Positions 56,495 through 64,000 of a stretch of 64,000 nucleotides of DNA are shown here, piece by piece; within the stretch, counting starts at the first letter, position 1; each line of letters begins with the position of its first letter. The notes under the pieces were generated by a model. The model made no database searches and was not told where the DNA came from. It worked only from the letters and a program-made list of their open reading frames with translations. The translations under genes were made by a program, and so were the position numbers. This stretch comes from Candidatus Zixiibacteriota bacterium (lineage in GTDB: Bacteria > Zixibacteria > MSB-5A5 > GN15 > FEB-12), in assembly GCA_034003725.1 (NCBI GenBank), contig JAVEYB010000001.1, positions 290,416-354,415 of the forward strand, given 5' to 3'.

Positions 56495-57448
56495 TTAAAA
56501 CCCCCCCGTTAAGGTTATCCGGTGGCTTTCGCCCAGATCCGCGGCCAACGTGACCGCGTAGGCAATATGCATTTTTCTGAGATCAAAACCGGCGCCGAAG
56601 GCGAAACCCGCCCACGTATCTTCCGTTCCGTCGGCCTTGTAGTTTGAACCAAAGCTGTTCCAGCCGGCCCGAATATACAACGGCTTGAACTCGAAGTACT
56701 CGGCTCCGACCGCAAAATCGATATCGTTGTCCACGGGGACAATCACATCGCCGGCAATCGTCATCGGCAGCCCCCTGGGGGTCGCCGAGCCGCCGGCCCG
56801 CACCATCAGCGGAAGGTCATCCTTCTGTTCGCCGAGACTGGAGAGCTGGACACCGAGATTCTGAATGGCCAGGCCGGCTGTATAGCGGCCCCGGAACGTG
56901 TTGTACCTCGCCCCCAGATCGAGCGCGACTCCCGTTGCGGAATAATCTTCAATTGTCTCGTAGATGAACTTCAACGTTGCGCCGAACCGATAGCTTTCGC
57001 CTCGGGTTGTCGCCGCCGACAGTCCCAACACCATATCCCCCCCTCCGAATTCGCCGAGAACGTTGCCCGCTTCGTCGGTGCGGGTGAACTCGCCGTAGTC
57101 GAGATAACTGAGGTATGCTCCGATAACAGTCCCGTACCGGACCTCATGGAGGTAGCCAACCATTCCGTTCTGCAGATCGCTGAAGTAATTATGGTACTCG
57201 GCGAGGTAGTGACGCCCTTCGAGAGAGGCGATTCCCGCGGGGTTATAATAGAGCGCGGTCTCATCGTCGGCGAGTCCGGTGAACGCCCCACCCATACCGG
57301 TGGCGCGCGCCCCGGTGTTGATTTTCAGAAAAGCGAATCCCGATGTCCCGGCGTTGGAGTTGGCTTCGCGGGCGATCAGCGATCCGCACAGCAACAGGAA
57401 CACACCAAGTACCGGTAAGATTGTCCGACGTACACAGGTAACAGTCAT
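56495..57448 (-). CDS. PorV/PorQ-family outer-membrane beta-barrel protein
   Basis: This 317-residue protein has a signal peptide (ILPVLGVFLLLCGSLIA), then SGFAFLKINTGARATGMGGAFTGLADDETALYYNPAGIASL, the diagnostic start of the UPF0164/PorV family. Alternating hydrophobic strands ending in GESHRITLTGGF form a FadL-like barrel. In Bacteroidetes, PorV shuttles type IX cargo at the outer membrane. Together with the sorting-domain protein at 10135 it supports a type IX-like pathway in this organism, but other members of the family have other roles. Confidence 0.82.
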   Translation of the reverse strand: MTVTCVRRTILPVLGVFLLLCGSLIAREANSNAGTSGFAFLKINTGARATGMGGAFTGLADDETALYYNPAGIASLEGRHYLAEYHNYFSDLQNGMVGYLHEVRYGTVIGAYLSYLDYGEFTRTDEAGNVLGEFGGGDMVLGLSAATTRGESYRFGATLKFIYETIEDYSATGVALDLGARYNTFRGRYTAGLAIQNLGVQLSSLGEQKDDLPLMVRAGGSATPRGLPMTIAGDVIVPVDNDIDFAVGAEYFEFKPLYIRAGWNSFGSNYKADGTEDTWAGFAFGAGFDLRKMHIAYAVTLAADLGESHRITLTGGF

Positions 57449-57540
57449 GCGCCAGCCCTTCGATTGGAAACTCTATTCAGCTTCAGCGTTGCCAACGGTT
57501 TCTATATATACCCTTTCGATCGGACTTAACCAAGCACAGT

Positions 57541-58038
57541 TTACCACGCCTTGGTCGTCTTGTTGATTATCGACTCCACCAGTCGCTGCCCGGCCCGCTG
57601 CTGGCCGTCTTCTTCAGTTTCCGAGTCGGCGGCGTAGATCCCTTCCTGGGGCATGCGCTCTTTCCAGATTTCGGATTGGTCCGACGGGTTGATCAGCGAA
57701 ACGTCGAAATCCAGCAAAACCTTATACGTCTGAACGTTGTCGTTTTCATCAAACTGGAACGCCACCCGGCTGTAGCTGGTCAGTGTCGCCACCAGAACGG
57801 CATCGGCGGCCTCGGCGGACACCACCTTGATGTTACCGTCGGCGATGAACGCATCAATCACAATCTCGGTCAACCGGTCGGTCAGACCAAATTGGTCGGT
57901 TTTGTTCTCGAACCGCTGGACCGCTATCGTTCGGATACTCGACGACCCTCGGGGATTAAATGTATACACACCGCAGGAGACGATGAACAAAGTCACGGCC
58001 CCCGACAGGATCGCCAGAACCAACGTTTTTCTCTTCAT
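57541..58038 (-). CDS. lptE: LptE-like LPS-assembly lipoprotein
   Basis: This 165-residue lipoprotein (signal KTLVLAILSGAVTLFIVSC) has GVYTFNPRGSSSIRTIAVQRFENKTDQFGLTDRLTEIVIDAFIADG, the pattern of LptE in FCB bacteria, where it plugs the LptD barrel. The ATG at 58038 gives the best signal. It lies 10 bp after the hutI stop on the same strand. Its presence fits the lipid A genes at the left of the window. Confidence 0.78.
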   Translation of the reverse strand: MKRKTLVLAILSGAVTLFIVSCGVYTFNPRGSSSIRTIAVQRFENKTDQFGLTDRLTEIVIDAFIADGNIKVVSAEAADAVLVATLTSYSRVAFQFDENDNVQTYKVLLDFDVSLINPSDQSEIWKERMPQEGIYAADSETEEDGQQRAGQRLVESIINKTTKAW

Positions 58039-58048
58039 CGCCGCCATC

Positions 58049-59335
58049 TTAATGAACGACTCCCGTCAACTGGTTGTTTACCGCCACCTTGCCCCGTTTG
58101 ATCACCACCCGGGCGGGGTTGATACCATAATGATACGGAAATTCCCGGTAGTCCTGCATATCCCAGATCACCAGGTCGGCTTGTCGGCCGGGAAGCAACT
58201 GCCCGAGACGGTTGCCACGATTGAGCGCAACTGCGGCATTCACGGTAACCGCAGAGATGGCCTCAGCCGCCGTCATTTTCATCCGCAAGGCAGCGATCGA
58301 GATGATCAGTGACAGGTTCTCCGTGTAACTCGAGCCGGGATTACAGTCGGTCGAGAGCGAAACAACCACCCCTTCCTCGATCATGCGCCGTGCCGGTGCG
58401 TATTGGGTATGACCGAGCGCAAACGTCGTCCCCGGAAGCAGTACGGCTACAGTCCCCGACTCAGCCATCGCCCGAATGCCCCTATCCGTGATGTACACCA
58501 GATGGTCCGCCGAAACCGCCCCCATTTCCGCCGCGAGTTCGGCGCCTCCCAGCGGCGTGAGTTCGTCGGCATGGAACTTGAGTCCCAGCCCTGCATCTTT
58601 CGCCGCCTGTTGCACCCTCCGTGACTGCTCAATATCAAACACACCGGTCTCGGTGAAAATATCCGAAAACTCAGCCAGTCGGCCCTGCACAACCCGGGGA
58701 AGCATCTCATGGTTGATAAGATCGATGTACTCATCGGTCCGTCCCCGGTATTCATCCGGAACTTCATGTGCCCCGAGGAAGGTCGGTATGAGGTCGAGCG
58801 GATGCGACCGGTTGAGCTCCCGTATGATTTCAAGCGTCATGATCTCCGACTCGGTCGACAGCCCATACCCGGACTTGGCCTCTATTGTCGTCACGCCGTG
58901 GGCGAGGATTCGGTCAAGCCGCTTGCGGCTTTTCTCAACGATAACGTCGCGCGGTGTGGTACGAAGATCCCGCACGGATGATCGGATGCCGCCTCCCGCT
59001 TCGGCTATCTCCATGTAGGATTTCCCCAGAATCCGCATCTCGAATTCCATCTCACGGGTTTTCGCAAACACCGGGTGCGTGTGCGGATCTATAAGGCCCG
59101 GCGTCACCACCGCGCCATCGGCGTCGATAACGACACAGTCGGCCGCAGGCGAGATAGAGCGCTCCACCTCGTCGCAGGGTCCGGCCGCGGTAACGACTTC
59201 ATTGGACAGGGCAACCGCACCATTGCGGACCAGGCCAAGCTCGCGCAGATCAGCGCCGAGGCGCGGCACCGGCCCCGCCATCGTAATCAACTGACCGATA
59301 TTCCGCACGAGCACTGTTGTTGTCGTTTCGGACAT
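58049..59335 (-). CDS. hutI: Imidazolonepropionase
   Basis: This 428-residue amidohydrolase opens 4-imidazolone-5-propanoate to N-formimino-L-glutamate, step 3 of histidine breakdown. DPHTHPVFA supplies the metal His pair, LKFHADELTPLGGAELAAEMGAVSADHL further ligands, and STDCNPGSSYTENL the Asp. It follows hutU by 17 bp. hutH and the last step's enzyme are not in the window. Confidence 0.93.
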   Translation of the reverse strand: MSETTTTVLVRNIGQLITMAGPVPRLGADLRELGLVRNGAVALSNEVVTAAGPCDEVERSISPAADCVVIDADGAVVTPGLIDPHTHPVFAKTREMEFEMRILGKSYMEIAEAGGGIRSSVRDLRTTPRDVIVEKSRKRLDRILAHGVTTIEAKSGYGLSTESEIMTLEIIRELNRSHPLDLIPTFLGAHEVPDEYRGRTDEYIDLINHEMLPRVVQGRLAEFSDIFTETGVFDIEQSRRVQQAAKDAGLGLKFHADELTPLGGAELAAEMGAVSADHLVYITDRGIRAMAESGTVAVLLPGTTFALGHTQYAPARRMIEEGVVVSLSTDCNPGSSYTENLSLIISIAALRMKMTAAEAISAVTVNAAVALNRGNRLGQLLPGRQADLVIWDMQDYREFPYHYGINPARVVIKRGKVAVNNQLTGVVH

Positions 59336-59352
59336 AGGCTACCTTCGGGCCG

Positions 59353-61011
59353 TTACTTCAGCATGGGGATCTTCACCCCTGCCTTTTTGGCGAACGTCTT
59401 CGCTTCTTTATACCCGGCGTCGACGTGCCGCATGATCCCCGTGCCGGGATCGTTGGTCAGCACACGGTTGAGCCGTTTGGCCATCTCCTTCGTCCCGTCC
59501 GCGACAATCACGATCCCCGCGTGAATGGCATTTCCCATGCCGACTCCGCCGCCGTGGTGAATGGAGACCCAGCTCGCTCCGGACACCGCGTTGAGCAGTC
59601 CGTTGAGCAGCGGCCAGTCGGCCACCGCGTCGGAGCCGTCGCGCATGGCCTCGGTTTCCCGGTACGGCGACGCCACGGAACCGCAATCGAGGTGATCGCG
59701 ACCGATCACGATCGGCGCGGAGATCTTCCCTTTTTTGACGTACGTGTTCATGATATCCGCGAATCTCGCTCGCTCGCCATAGCCGAGCCAGCACACCCGG
59801 GCGGGCAGCCCCTGAAACGGAATCCGCTCCGATGCCAGGTCGATCCACCGCATCAACATCTTGTTATAGGAGAAGTTCTTCCGCACGATATCATCGGTCA
59901 CGTGAATATCTCTCGGATCGCCCGACAGCGCCACCCAGCGGAACGGTCCGCGACCTTCGCAGAACAACGGCCGCACGTAGGCCGGCACGAATCCGGGATA
60001 CGAAAATGCCTTCGTGAACCCGCCGGTTTCGGCCTGACCGCGGAGATTGTTGCCGTAATCGAACACCACCGCCCCGGCCTTCTGGAAATTGACCATCGCC
60101 TCGCAGTGTTTCACCATCGACTCGTACGCCAGCGTGATGTATTGCCGGGGATTCTGTTTGCGAAGCCGCGTCGCCTCCGCGACGCTGTAGCCCGATGGTA
60201 CGTAGCCGTTGAGTTCGTCGTGAGCCGATGTCTGATCGGTTACGATATCGGGAACGATTCCCCGGCGATAGATTTCCGGGAAAACGTCGGCGCAGTTGCC
60301 GACCAGGCCGACCGAGATCGGCGCCTTTTTCGCCGTGTGTTCGCGTATGACCTTCAGGGCGTCGTCGAGCGAACGTACTTTCTTGTCGCAGTAACCGATT
60401 TTGACCCGGCGATTGATCCGAGCCTCGTCGACTTCCACGCAGAGCACCGACGCACCGGCCATCGTCCCGGCCAGCGGCTGGGCGCCGCCCATCCCGCCCA
60501 TTCCACCGGTCAGAATCCACTTCCCGTGCAAATCGCCTTTGAAGTGCTGATCCGCAATAGCCGCAAATGTCTCGAACGTCCCCTGGATAATCCCCTGTGT
60601 GCCGATATAGATCCACGACCCGGCGGTCATCTGACCGAACATCATCAGGCCCCACTTGTCGAGTTCCCGGAAATGCTCCCACGTGGCCCATTTCGGCACG
60701 AGGTTGGAATTGGCGATCAGAACGCGAGGGGCGTACTCGTGAGTGCGGAAGATCCCGACCGGCTTGCCGGACTGGACCAGCAGCGTTTCATCGTTTTCCA
60801 GCGCTTTGAGCGACTTCACAATCGCATGGTAGCAGTCCCAATTGCGGGCGGCTTTGCCCAGACCGCCGTAGATGATCAACTCTTTGGGTTTCTCTGCGAC
60901 TTCCGGATCGAGGTTGTTGTTTATCATGCGAAGCGCGGCCTCCTGGTGCCAGCTCTTGCAGGATAATCTGACACCCCGAGGGGCTCGACAGACCTGTGCT
61001 TTGGTGGCCAT
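59353..61011 (-). CDS. hutU: Urocanate hydratase
   Basis: This 552-residue NAD-dependent enzyme hydrates urocanate to imidazolonepropionate. It contains [39 protein letters not shown] (the NAD-binding region), [11 protein letters not shown] and [10 protein letters not shown] with the conserved Cys region just before it, and [17 protein letters not shown]. It is nearly full length compared with E. coli-type HutU. A weak upstream promoter was not resolved; the GNAT gene is divergent. Confidence 0.95.
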   Translation of the reverse strand: MATKAQVCRAPRGVRLSCKSWHQEAALRMINNNLDPEVAEKPKELIIYGGLGKAARNWDCYHAIVKSLKALENDETLLVQSGKPVGIFRTHEYAPRVLIANSNLVPKWATWEHFRELDKWGLMMFGQMTAGSWIYIGTQGIIQGTFETFAAIADQHFKGDLHGKWILTGGMGGMGGAQPLAGTMAGASVLCVEVDEARINRRVKIGYCDKKVRSLDDALKVIREHTAKKAPISVGLVGNCADVFPEIYRRGIVPDIVTDQTSAHDELNGYVPSGYSVAEATRLRKQNPRQYITLAYESMVKHCEAMVNFQKAGAVVFDYGNNLRGQAETGGFTKAFSYPGFVPAYVRPLFCEGRGPFRWVALSGDPRDIHVTDDIVRKNFSYNKMLMRWIDLASERIPFQGLPARVCWLGYGERARFADIMNTYVKKGKISAPIVIGRDHLDCGSVASPYRETEAMRDGSDAVADWPLLNGLLNAVSGASWVSIHHGGGVGMGNAIHAGIVIVADGTKEMAKRLNRVLTNDPGTGIMRHVDAGYKEAKTFAKKAGVKIPMLK

Positions 61012-61152
61012 ACCACATACTCCCTGAAATCAATGCGTTCGTGCGCCGAATATAGGCCGCGGTGCGCCCCAAGTCAATCGGACAACAAGACTTGTTTGCG
61101 TGGGCAGAAGATTCTATATTCCGACATTGACCCGAAGTTGGGGGATAGTACT

Positions 61153-61728
61153 ATGCCGATGCTGCCCACTCTCGACGGCGATAACATCCGCCTTCGCCAA
61201 CTGAAGCGCTCCGATGCCGAGTCGCTGCGCGCGAACGCCAACGCCCGAAACGTTTCCCGCTACCTCTTTCTACCCTATCCATACCGACTTGAGGATGCCT
61301 TCAGCTACATCGCCTTCACACAGCGTATGGCACGGCGGAAACAGACGTACCTCTACGGCGTCGAACTCCTTGAAACCGGTCAGATCATTGGCTGCATTGG
61401 TCTGCACCATATCGAACGCGCTCACCGCCACTGCGAGGTCGGCTACTGGCTCGGCCGCAAACACTGGCGCAAGGGGTACGGCTCCGAAGCGCTCCGGCTG
61501 ATCCTGAAGTTCGCTTTCACCGAACTGAAAATGATTCGGGTACAGGCTCGCACATCAACGGCCAACCAACCGTCATACTCTATGCTGGAGAAGAATGGTT
61601 TCACACGCGAAGGCTGTTTCCGGCACGTTCAATATCTCAAGGGTCACTGGCACGACTATTTCTGGTATGGGATACTGAAGAAGGAATTTCGTGGACTGGA
61701 CAATTCCGGGCACAGACCACACAAGTAA
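61153..61728 (+). CDS. GNAT-family N-acetyltransferase (RimJ/RimL-like)
   Basis: This 191-residue protein is of the RimJ/RimL type: LPTLDGDNIRLRQLKRSDAESL at the start, the acetyl-CoA loop GYWLGRKHWRKGYGSEALRLIL, and NQPSYSMLEKNGFTREG. ATG 61153 is chosen because it starts the domain; 40 upstream codons are not conserved in form. The substrate, either a protein N-terminus or a small molecule, is unknown. Confidence 0.82.
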   Translation: MPMLPTLDGDNIRLRQLKRSDAESLRANANARNVSRYLFLPYPYRLEDAFSYIAFTQRMARRKQTYLYGVELLETGQIIGCIGLHHIERAHRHCEVGYWLGRKHWRKGYGSEALRLILKFAFTELKMIRVQARTSTANQPSYSMLEKNGFTREGCFRHVQYLKGHWHDYFWYGILKKEFRGLDNSGHRPHK

Positions 61729-61743
61729 AGGGATACGGGAAGT

Positions 61744-62337
61744 ATGGGACATCACCTCAATTCGATCGGGCGCGCGATTGCAATCGCATGGCTGCTCCTA
61801 ACCTTGGCGGGCATTTCGTTCGCACAGGACCACCCACACAAGTCGGCCGCTACCGGTCGATTGATCTCACTGGGGACGACGGTTACCCCCCTGATTATCG
61901 GCAGCGTGCTGATCGGCAGCGGCGACGAAAACGACGATGACGGCACGCTGGCGGCAGGATGGATCATCAACCTGTCGGCCATGACGTTCGGTCCGGGTGC
62001 GGGACACCTTTACGCGGACCAATCCGGACGGTTCGTGGGCGGCTCGGCGATCCGCGCCCTGTGCATCACCGCCAGTCTTACGGCGGCCGCGGTCGGAATT
62101 GCATCGACGTTTGATTTCGACGACGATGAGGATGATGACGACATCGGAGCGGCCTCGGCCGTCGTCATGGTCGGCGGGGCGCTGGCATGGCTGGGCTATT
62201 CGATCTACGACATTGCGCGGATCGGCAAGTCGGTGGACGAATACAACGCCCGTCAGGACCAGGTGCTGTTCTCCGCATCGCCGTATTACCAGCCGCAGGA
62301 CAAAGCTGTCGGCCTGGCGTTGTCGATACGATTCTGA
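61744..62337 (+). CDS. Exported membrane protein of unknown function
   Basis: This 197-residue protein has a signal peptide (AIAWLLLTLAGISFAQ), then three to four Gly/Ala-rich hydrophobic segments separated by acidic loops (GSGDENDDDG, DFDDDEDDDD). It ends in VGLALSIRF, a terminal aromatic as in outer-membrane proteins. It lies 15 bp after the GNAT gene and may be cotranscribed. Confidence 0.6.
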   Translation: MGHHLNSIGRAIAIAWLLLTLAGISFAQDHPHKSAATGRLISLGTTVTPLIIGSVLIGSGDENDDDGTLAAGWIINLSAMTFGPGAGHLYADQSGRFVGGSAIRALCITASLTAAAVGIASTFDFDDDEDDDDIGAASAVVMVGGALAWLGYSIYDIARIGKSVDEYNARQDQVLFSASPYYQPQDKAVGLALSIRF

Positions 62338-62464
62338 GCAGTTCGGAGTTCATGCGGGAAGCAGCCGCGGTGGCGGGCGCTTCCCACTGCCGAACAGCGT
62401 CGGAACCTGAACGCGCCAGGCGCCATGGGGAACCTGAATCATTACGCAACGAAGGACACGCCGT

Positions 62465-62791
62465 ATGCCACGCACAGCATTCGTGACGCCGCTCCCGAAG
62501 GACGCCGACAAATATGTCCGGCTGATCAAGCCGGATGACAGTGTACGGTTTCACTCCGGCTACGTGACGCTGCAGCCGGGAGAGTCGGTCGGCGAGCACA
62601 GCACACAAGGCAATGAGGAGATCATTGTCGTCCTGCAGGGCGAAGGTGAAGCGCGGGCGGAGTCGATACCGTCGCCGCTGTCGTTCCGAGCGCCGGCGAT
62701 TGTCTACATGCCGCCGCACACGATTCACAACATGACGAATACCGGGGCCGAGCCGCTTCGGTACGTTTTCACAGTGGCCCCCGTCGAGTGA
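62465..62791 (+). CDS. Cupin-domain protein
   Basis: This 108-residue single cupin has the two motifs PGESVGEHSTQGNEEIIVVLQGEGEA and APAIVYMPPHTIHNMTNTGAEPLRYV. The His/Glu ligands are present, although the first motif has one His rather than two. Small stand-alone cupins include epimerases, dioxygenases and sensors; none is favoured here. Confidence 0.78.
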   Translation: MPRTAFVTPLPKDADKYVRLIKPDDSVRFHSGYVTLQPGESVGEHSTQGNEEIIVVLQGEGEARAESIPSPLSFRAPAIVYMPPHTIHNMTNTGAEPLRYVFTVAPVE

Positions 62792-62825
62792 AGTGGGGAC
62801 ACGATCGGTATCGGAACCGACCCAC

Positions 62826-63024
62826 ATAGGTTCGTTTTGTCATATTATGGGGGTCCCCATTTCTTGTTTGCCTCTTTTGGGGGCGTGGCGACCATGCGGC
62901 ACCGCGGTCTCTGCACAGGAGGAGGCGCCGTTTCTACCGTCGATGGTGTAGCGAAAGTGCGGGGGGATTGAGTCGAGGAGACGCGTGCGTCACGACGGAG
63001 AGAACGAGCGTCAAATCAGGGAAC
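62826..63024. repeat. Interspersed ~200-bp repeat, copy 2
   Basis: Diverged copy of 50028-50228, in the same orientation. The ATGACAAAACGAACCTAT stretch on the minus strand is kept in both. Confidence 0.8.
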
Positions 63025-63074
63025 CCATAGCAGGCCGTGGGCGACCCCGGCTGGTGATAGTTCTGTGCGGTATT

Positions 63075-63253
63075 GGGGACAGTTGATCCCACCCCGGAGC
63101 GGTGGGCTACTCGGTTGCGGGATGGTGGGGCCAGTTGATCCCACCCCGGAGCGGTGGGCGACTCGGTTGCGGGATGGTGGGGACAGTTGACCCCACCCCG
63201 GAGCGGTGGGCTACTCGGTTGCGGGATGGTGGGGACAGTTGATCCCACCCGGG
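63075..63253. repeat. 52-bp tandem repeat, about 3.4 copies
   Basis: Units begin at 63075, 63127, 63179 and 63231; the last is incomplete. Each starts GGGGACAGTTGATCCC (small variants) and carries CCCACC...GGTGGG, a 6-bp hairpin. The unit is not a multiple of three. Copies differ at only one to two positions, so the array is recent. Confidence 0.9.
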
Positions 63254-63432
63254 ACGGGCGGGAAGGTCGGTTCGTAATGATACTGTAGCGGCGGGCTCAA
63301 AGACGGACCCGCCCTGCTACGCTGTGCACGACGACGTACACCACGCACGCAAGGACGGTTGGCGGGATAGGAAAAGCCCGCAGGTCCCCGCTTTTTGTTG
63401 ACACTCTGTTCTCCCGTGTGCAGACTCCCTGC

Positions 63433-63990
63433 ATGGGACGATTTGTAACTCCACCTCCGGGGCGGCTGATTATCTCGGTCGCATACTGCCATATCGATGC
63501 GCTCGCCGACTGTCTCACCCGGCTCGAGAAGGAATTCGGCGACGTACAGTTTGAGACGGTCGATATTCCGTTCACCGGCGAGCCGCGCCATACCGAAGAG
63601 ATGGGCGACCCGCTGTCGAGACGTTTTTTCTCCTTTCATCGTATGGTCGACCGGGAGAAGCTGGTCGATCTCAAACGAGCCTGCTACAAGATCGAAGCGG
63701 CGTTTGCGGACCATGTGGGCGAACACTTGTTCCGGGCGGTCAATGTCGACCCCGGGATCATGAGTTCGGAAAAAGTAGTGATGGCCTCGTCGCACGAGTA
63801 CAATTACCGGCTCTACCTCGGACGGGGGGTGTTCGCCCAGATCGAGCTGATCTATGCGCGGGGTCGCTATGTCGGTCTACCCTGGACCAACCCGGACTTT
63901 TGTCACCCGGAGTCGCTGGAATTTTTCGCGCGGGTACGCAATGCGTTCGATATGGTCAGGGACACGGCCGCCGAAGCGATCAACCGGTAG
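63433..63990 (+). CDS. DUF4416-family protein
   Basis: This 185-residue protein begins FVTPPPGRLIISVAY, typical of DUF4416, and holds TVDIPFTGE, YEIEMGDPLSRRFFSFHRMVDREKLVD-like blocks, VNVDPGIMSSEKVVMAS and GRYVGLPWTNPDF. Members are found in diverse anaerobes and have no known function. A GTG at 63418 in frame is an alternative start; no clear ribosome site decides. Confidence 0.78.
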   Translation: MGRFVTPPPGRLIISVAYCHIDALADCLTRLEKEFGDVQFETVDIPFTGEPRHTEEMGDPLSRRFFSFHRMVDREKLVDLKRACYKIEAAFADHVGEHLFRAVNVDPGIMSSEKVVMASSHEYNYRLYLGRGVFAQIELIYARGRYVGLPWTNPDFCHPESLEFFARVRNAFDMVRDTAAEAINR

Positions 63991-64000
63991 TTTTCCCCGG

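Larger units (their letters stand above)
62792..63432. other. 641-bp region without a gene, rich in repeats
   Basis: It holds copy 2 of the interspersed repeat (62826-63024) and the 52-bp tandem repeat (63075-63253). A TTGACA at 63399 lies before the DUF4416 gene, but its -10 is poor. No other feature is seen. Confidence 0.6.

Noticed and set aside
59425-60966. 513-codon plus-strand frame opposite hutU.
   Set aside because: Pure antisense shadow of a conserved enzyme with no domain signature.
63075-63253. CRISPR array.
   Set aside because: The units are directly adjacent, with no unique spacers, and no cas genes are near.

Overview
The window comes from a GC-rich, diderm, LPS-making bacterium. 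Several features point to the FCB superphylum outside classical Bacteroidetes, in a Zixibacteria-like lineage: a fused LpxC-FabZ protein, a PorV/PorQ-type outer-membrane protein, a secreted protein with a type IX-secretion-like C-terminal sorting domain, many small lipoproteins, and a propionyl-CoA/methylmalonyl-CoA operon. The lineage is an inference; no rRNA or other marker is present to fix it.

Layout. 0-8.8 kb, minus strand: lpxC-fabZ, lpxA, a Gfo/Idh/MocA oxidoreductase, lpxB, waaA, lpxK and the 5' part of nadB, tightly packed behind a good sigma-70 promoter. Upstream of them is a pair made of a ribbon-helix-helix protein and a sigma-region-4-like protein. 9-20.8 kb: a small membrane protein and a CAAX protease that may be joined by a frameshift at a C8 tract, a secreted repeat protein with a sorting tail, a DUF4097-type surface protein, and a minus-strand operon (D-x2-G-x-D-x-Y repeat protein, HEAT protein, YprB-like nuclease with TPRs, HDOD protein with an orphan phosphoacceptor helix domain). 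21-24.6 kb: three type IV pilin genes, each behind a sigma-54 -24/-12 promoter, with an NtrC-family regulator gene between the second and third.

25-28.4 kb: a DMT transporter, a UroD-fold protein with the zinc motif of corrinoid methyltransferases, a free-methionine-sulfoxide reductase, and two small envelope proteins. 28.4-38.9 kb: one minus-strand operon holding an isobutyryl-CoA-mutase-like large subunit, a B12-binding subunit, an acyl-CoA dehydrogenase, an MBL hydrolase, both propionyl-CoA carboxylase halves plus a biotin carrier, methylmalonyl-CoA mutase, a lipoprotein and methylmalonyl-CoA epimerase. The MeaB GTPase that protects such mutases lies nearby (41.7-42.7 kb), next to recJ and two envelope glycan genes. 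44.4-47.5 kb: rnpB (RNase P RNA), guaB, a zinc-ribbon coiled-coil protein and two tRNA genes with their own promoter and terminator.

47.7-64 kb: a 4-hydroxybutyryl-CoA dehydratase-family protein, small lipoproteins (one with a decayed partial copy), a GAF/SpoIIE phosphatase, comM, PorV-like and LptE-like proteins, hutI-hutU, and small hypotheticals. Two diverged copies of a ~200-bp interspersed repeat lie 12.6 kb apart, and a 52-bp tandem repeat sits near the right end. The genes read mostly as ordinary core metabolism and envelope biogenesis. The most distinctive parts are the sigma-54 pilin locus, the paired acyl-CoA mutases with different substrate residues, the D-x2-G-x-D-x-Y repeat protein, and the repeat families.
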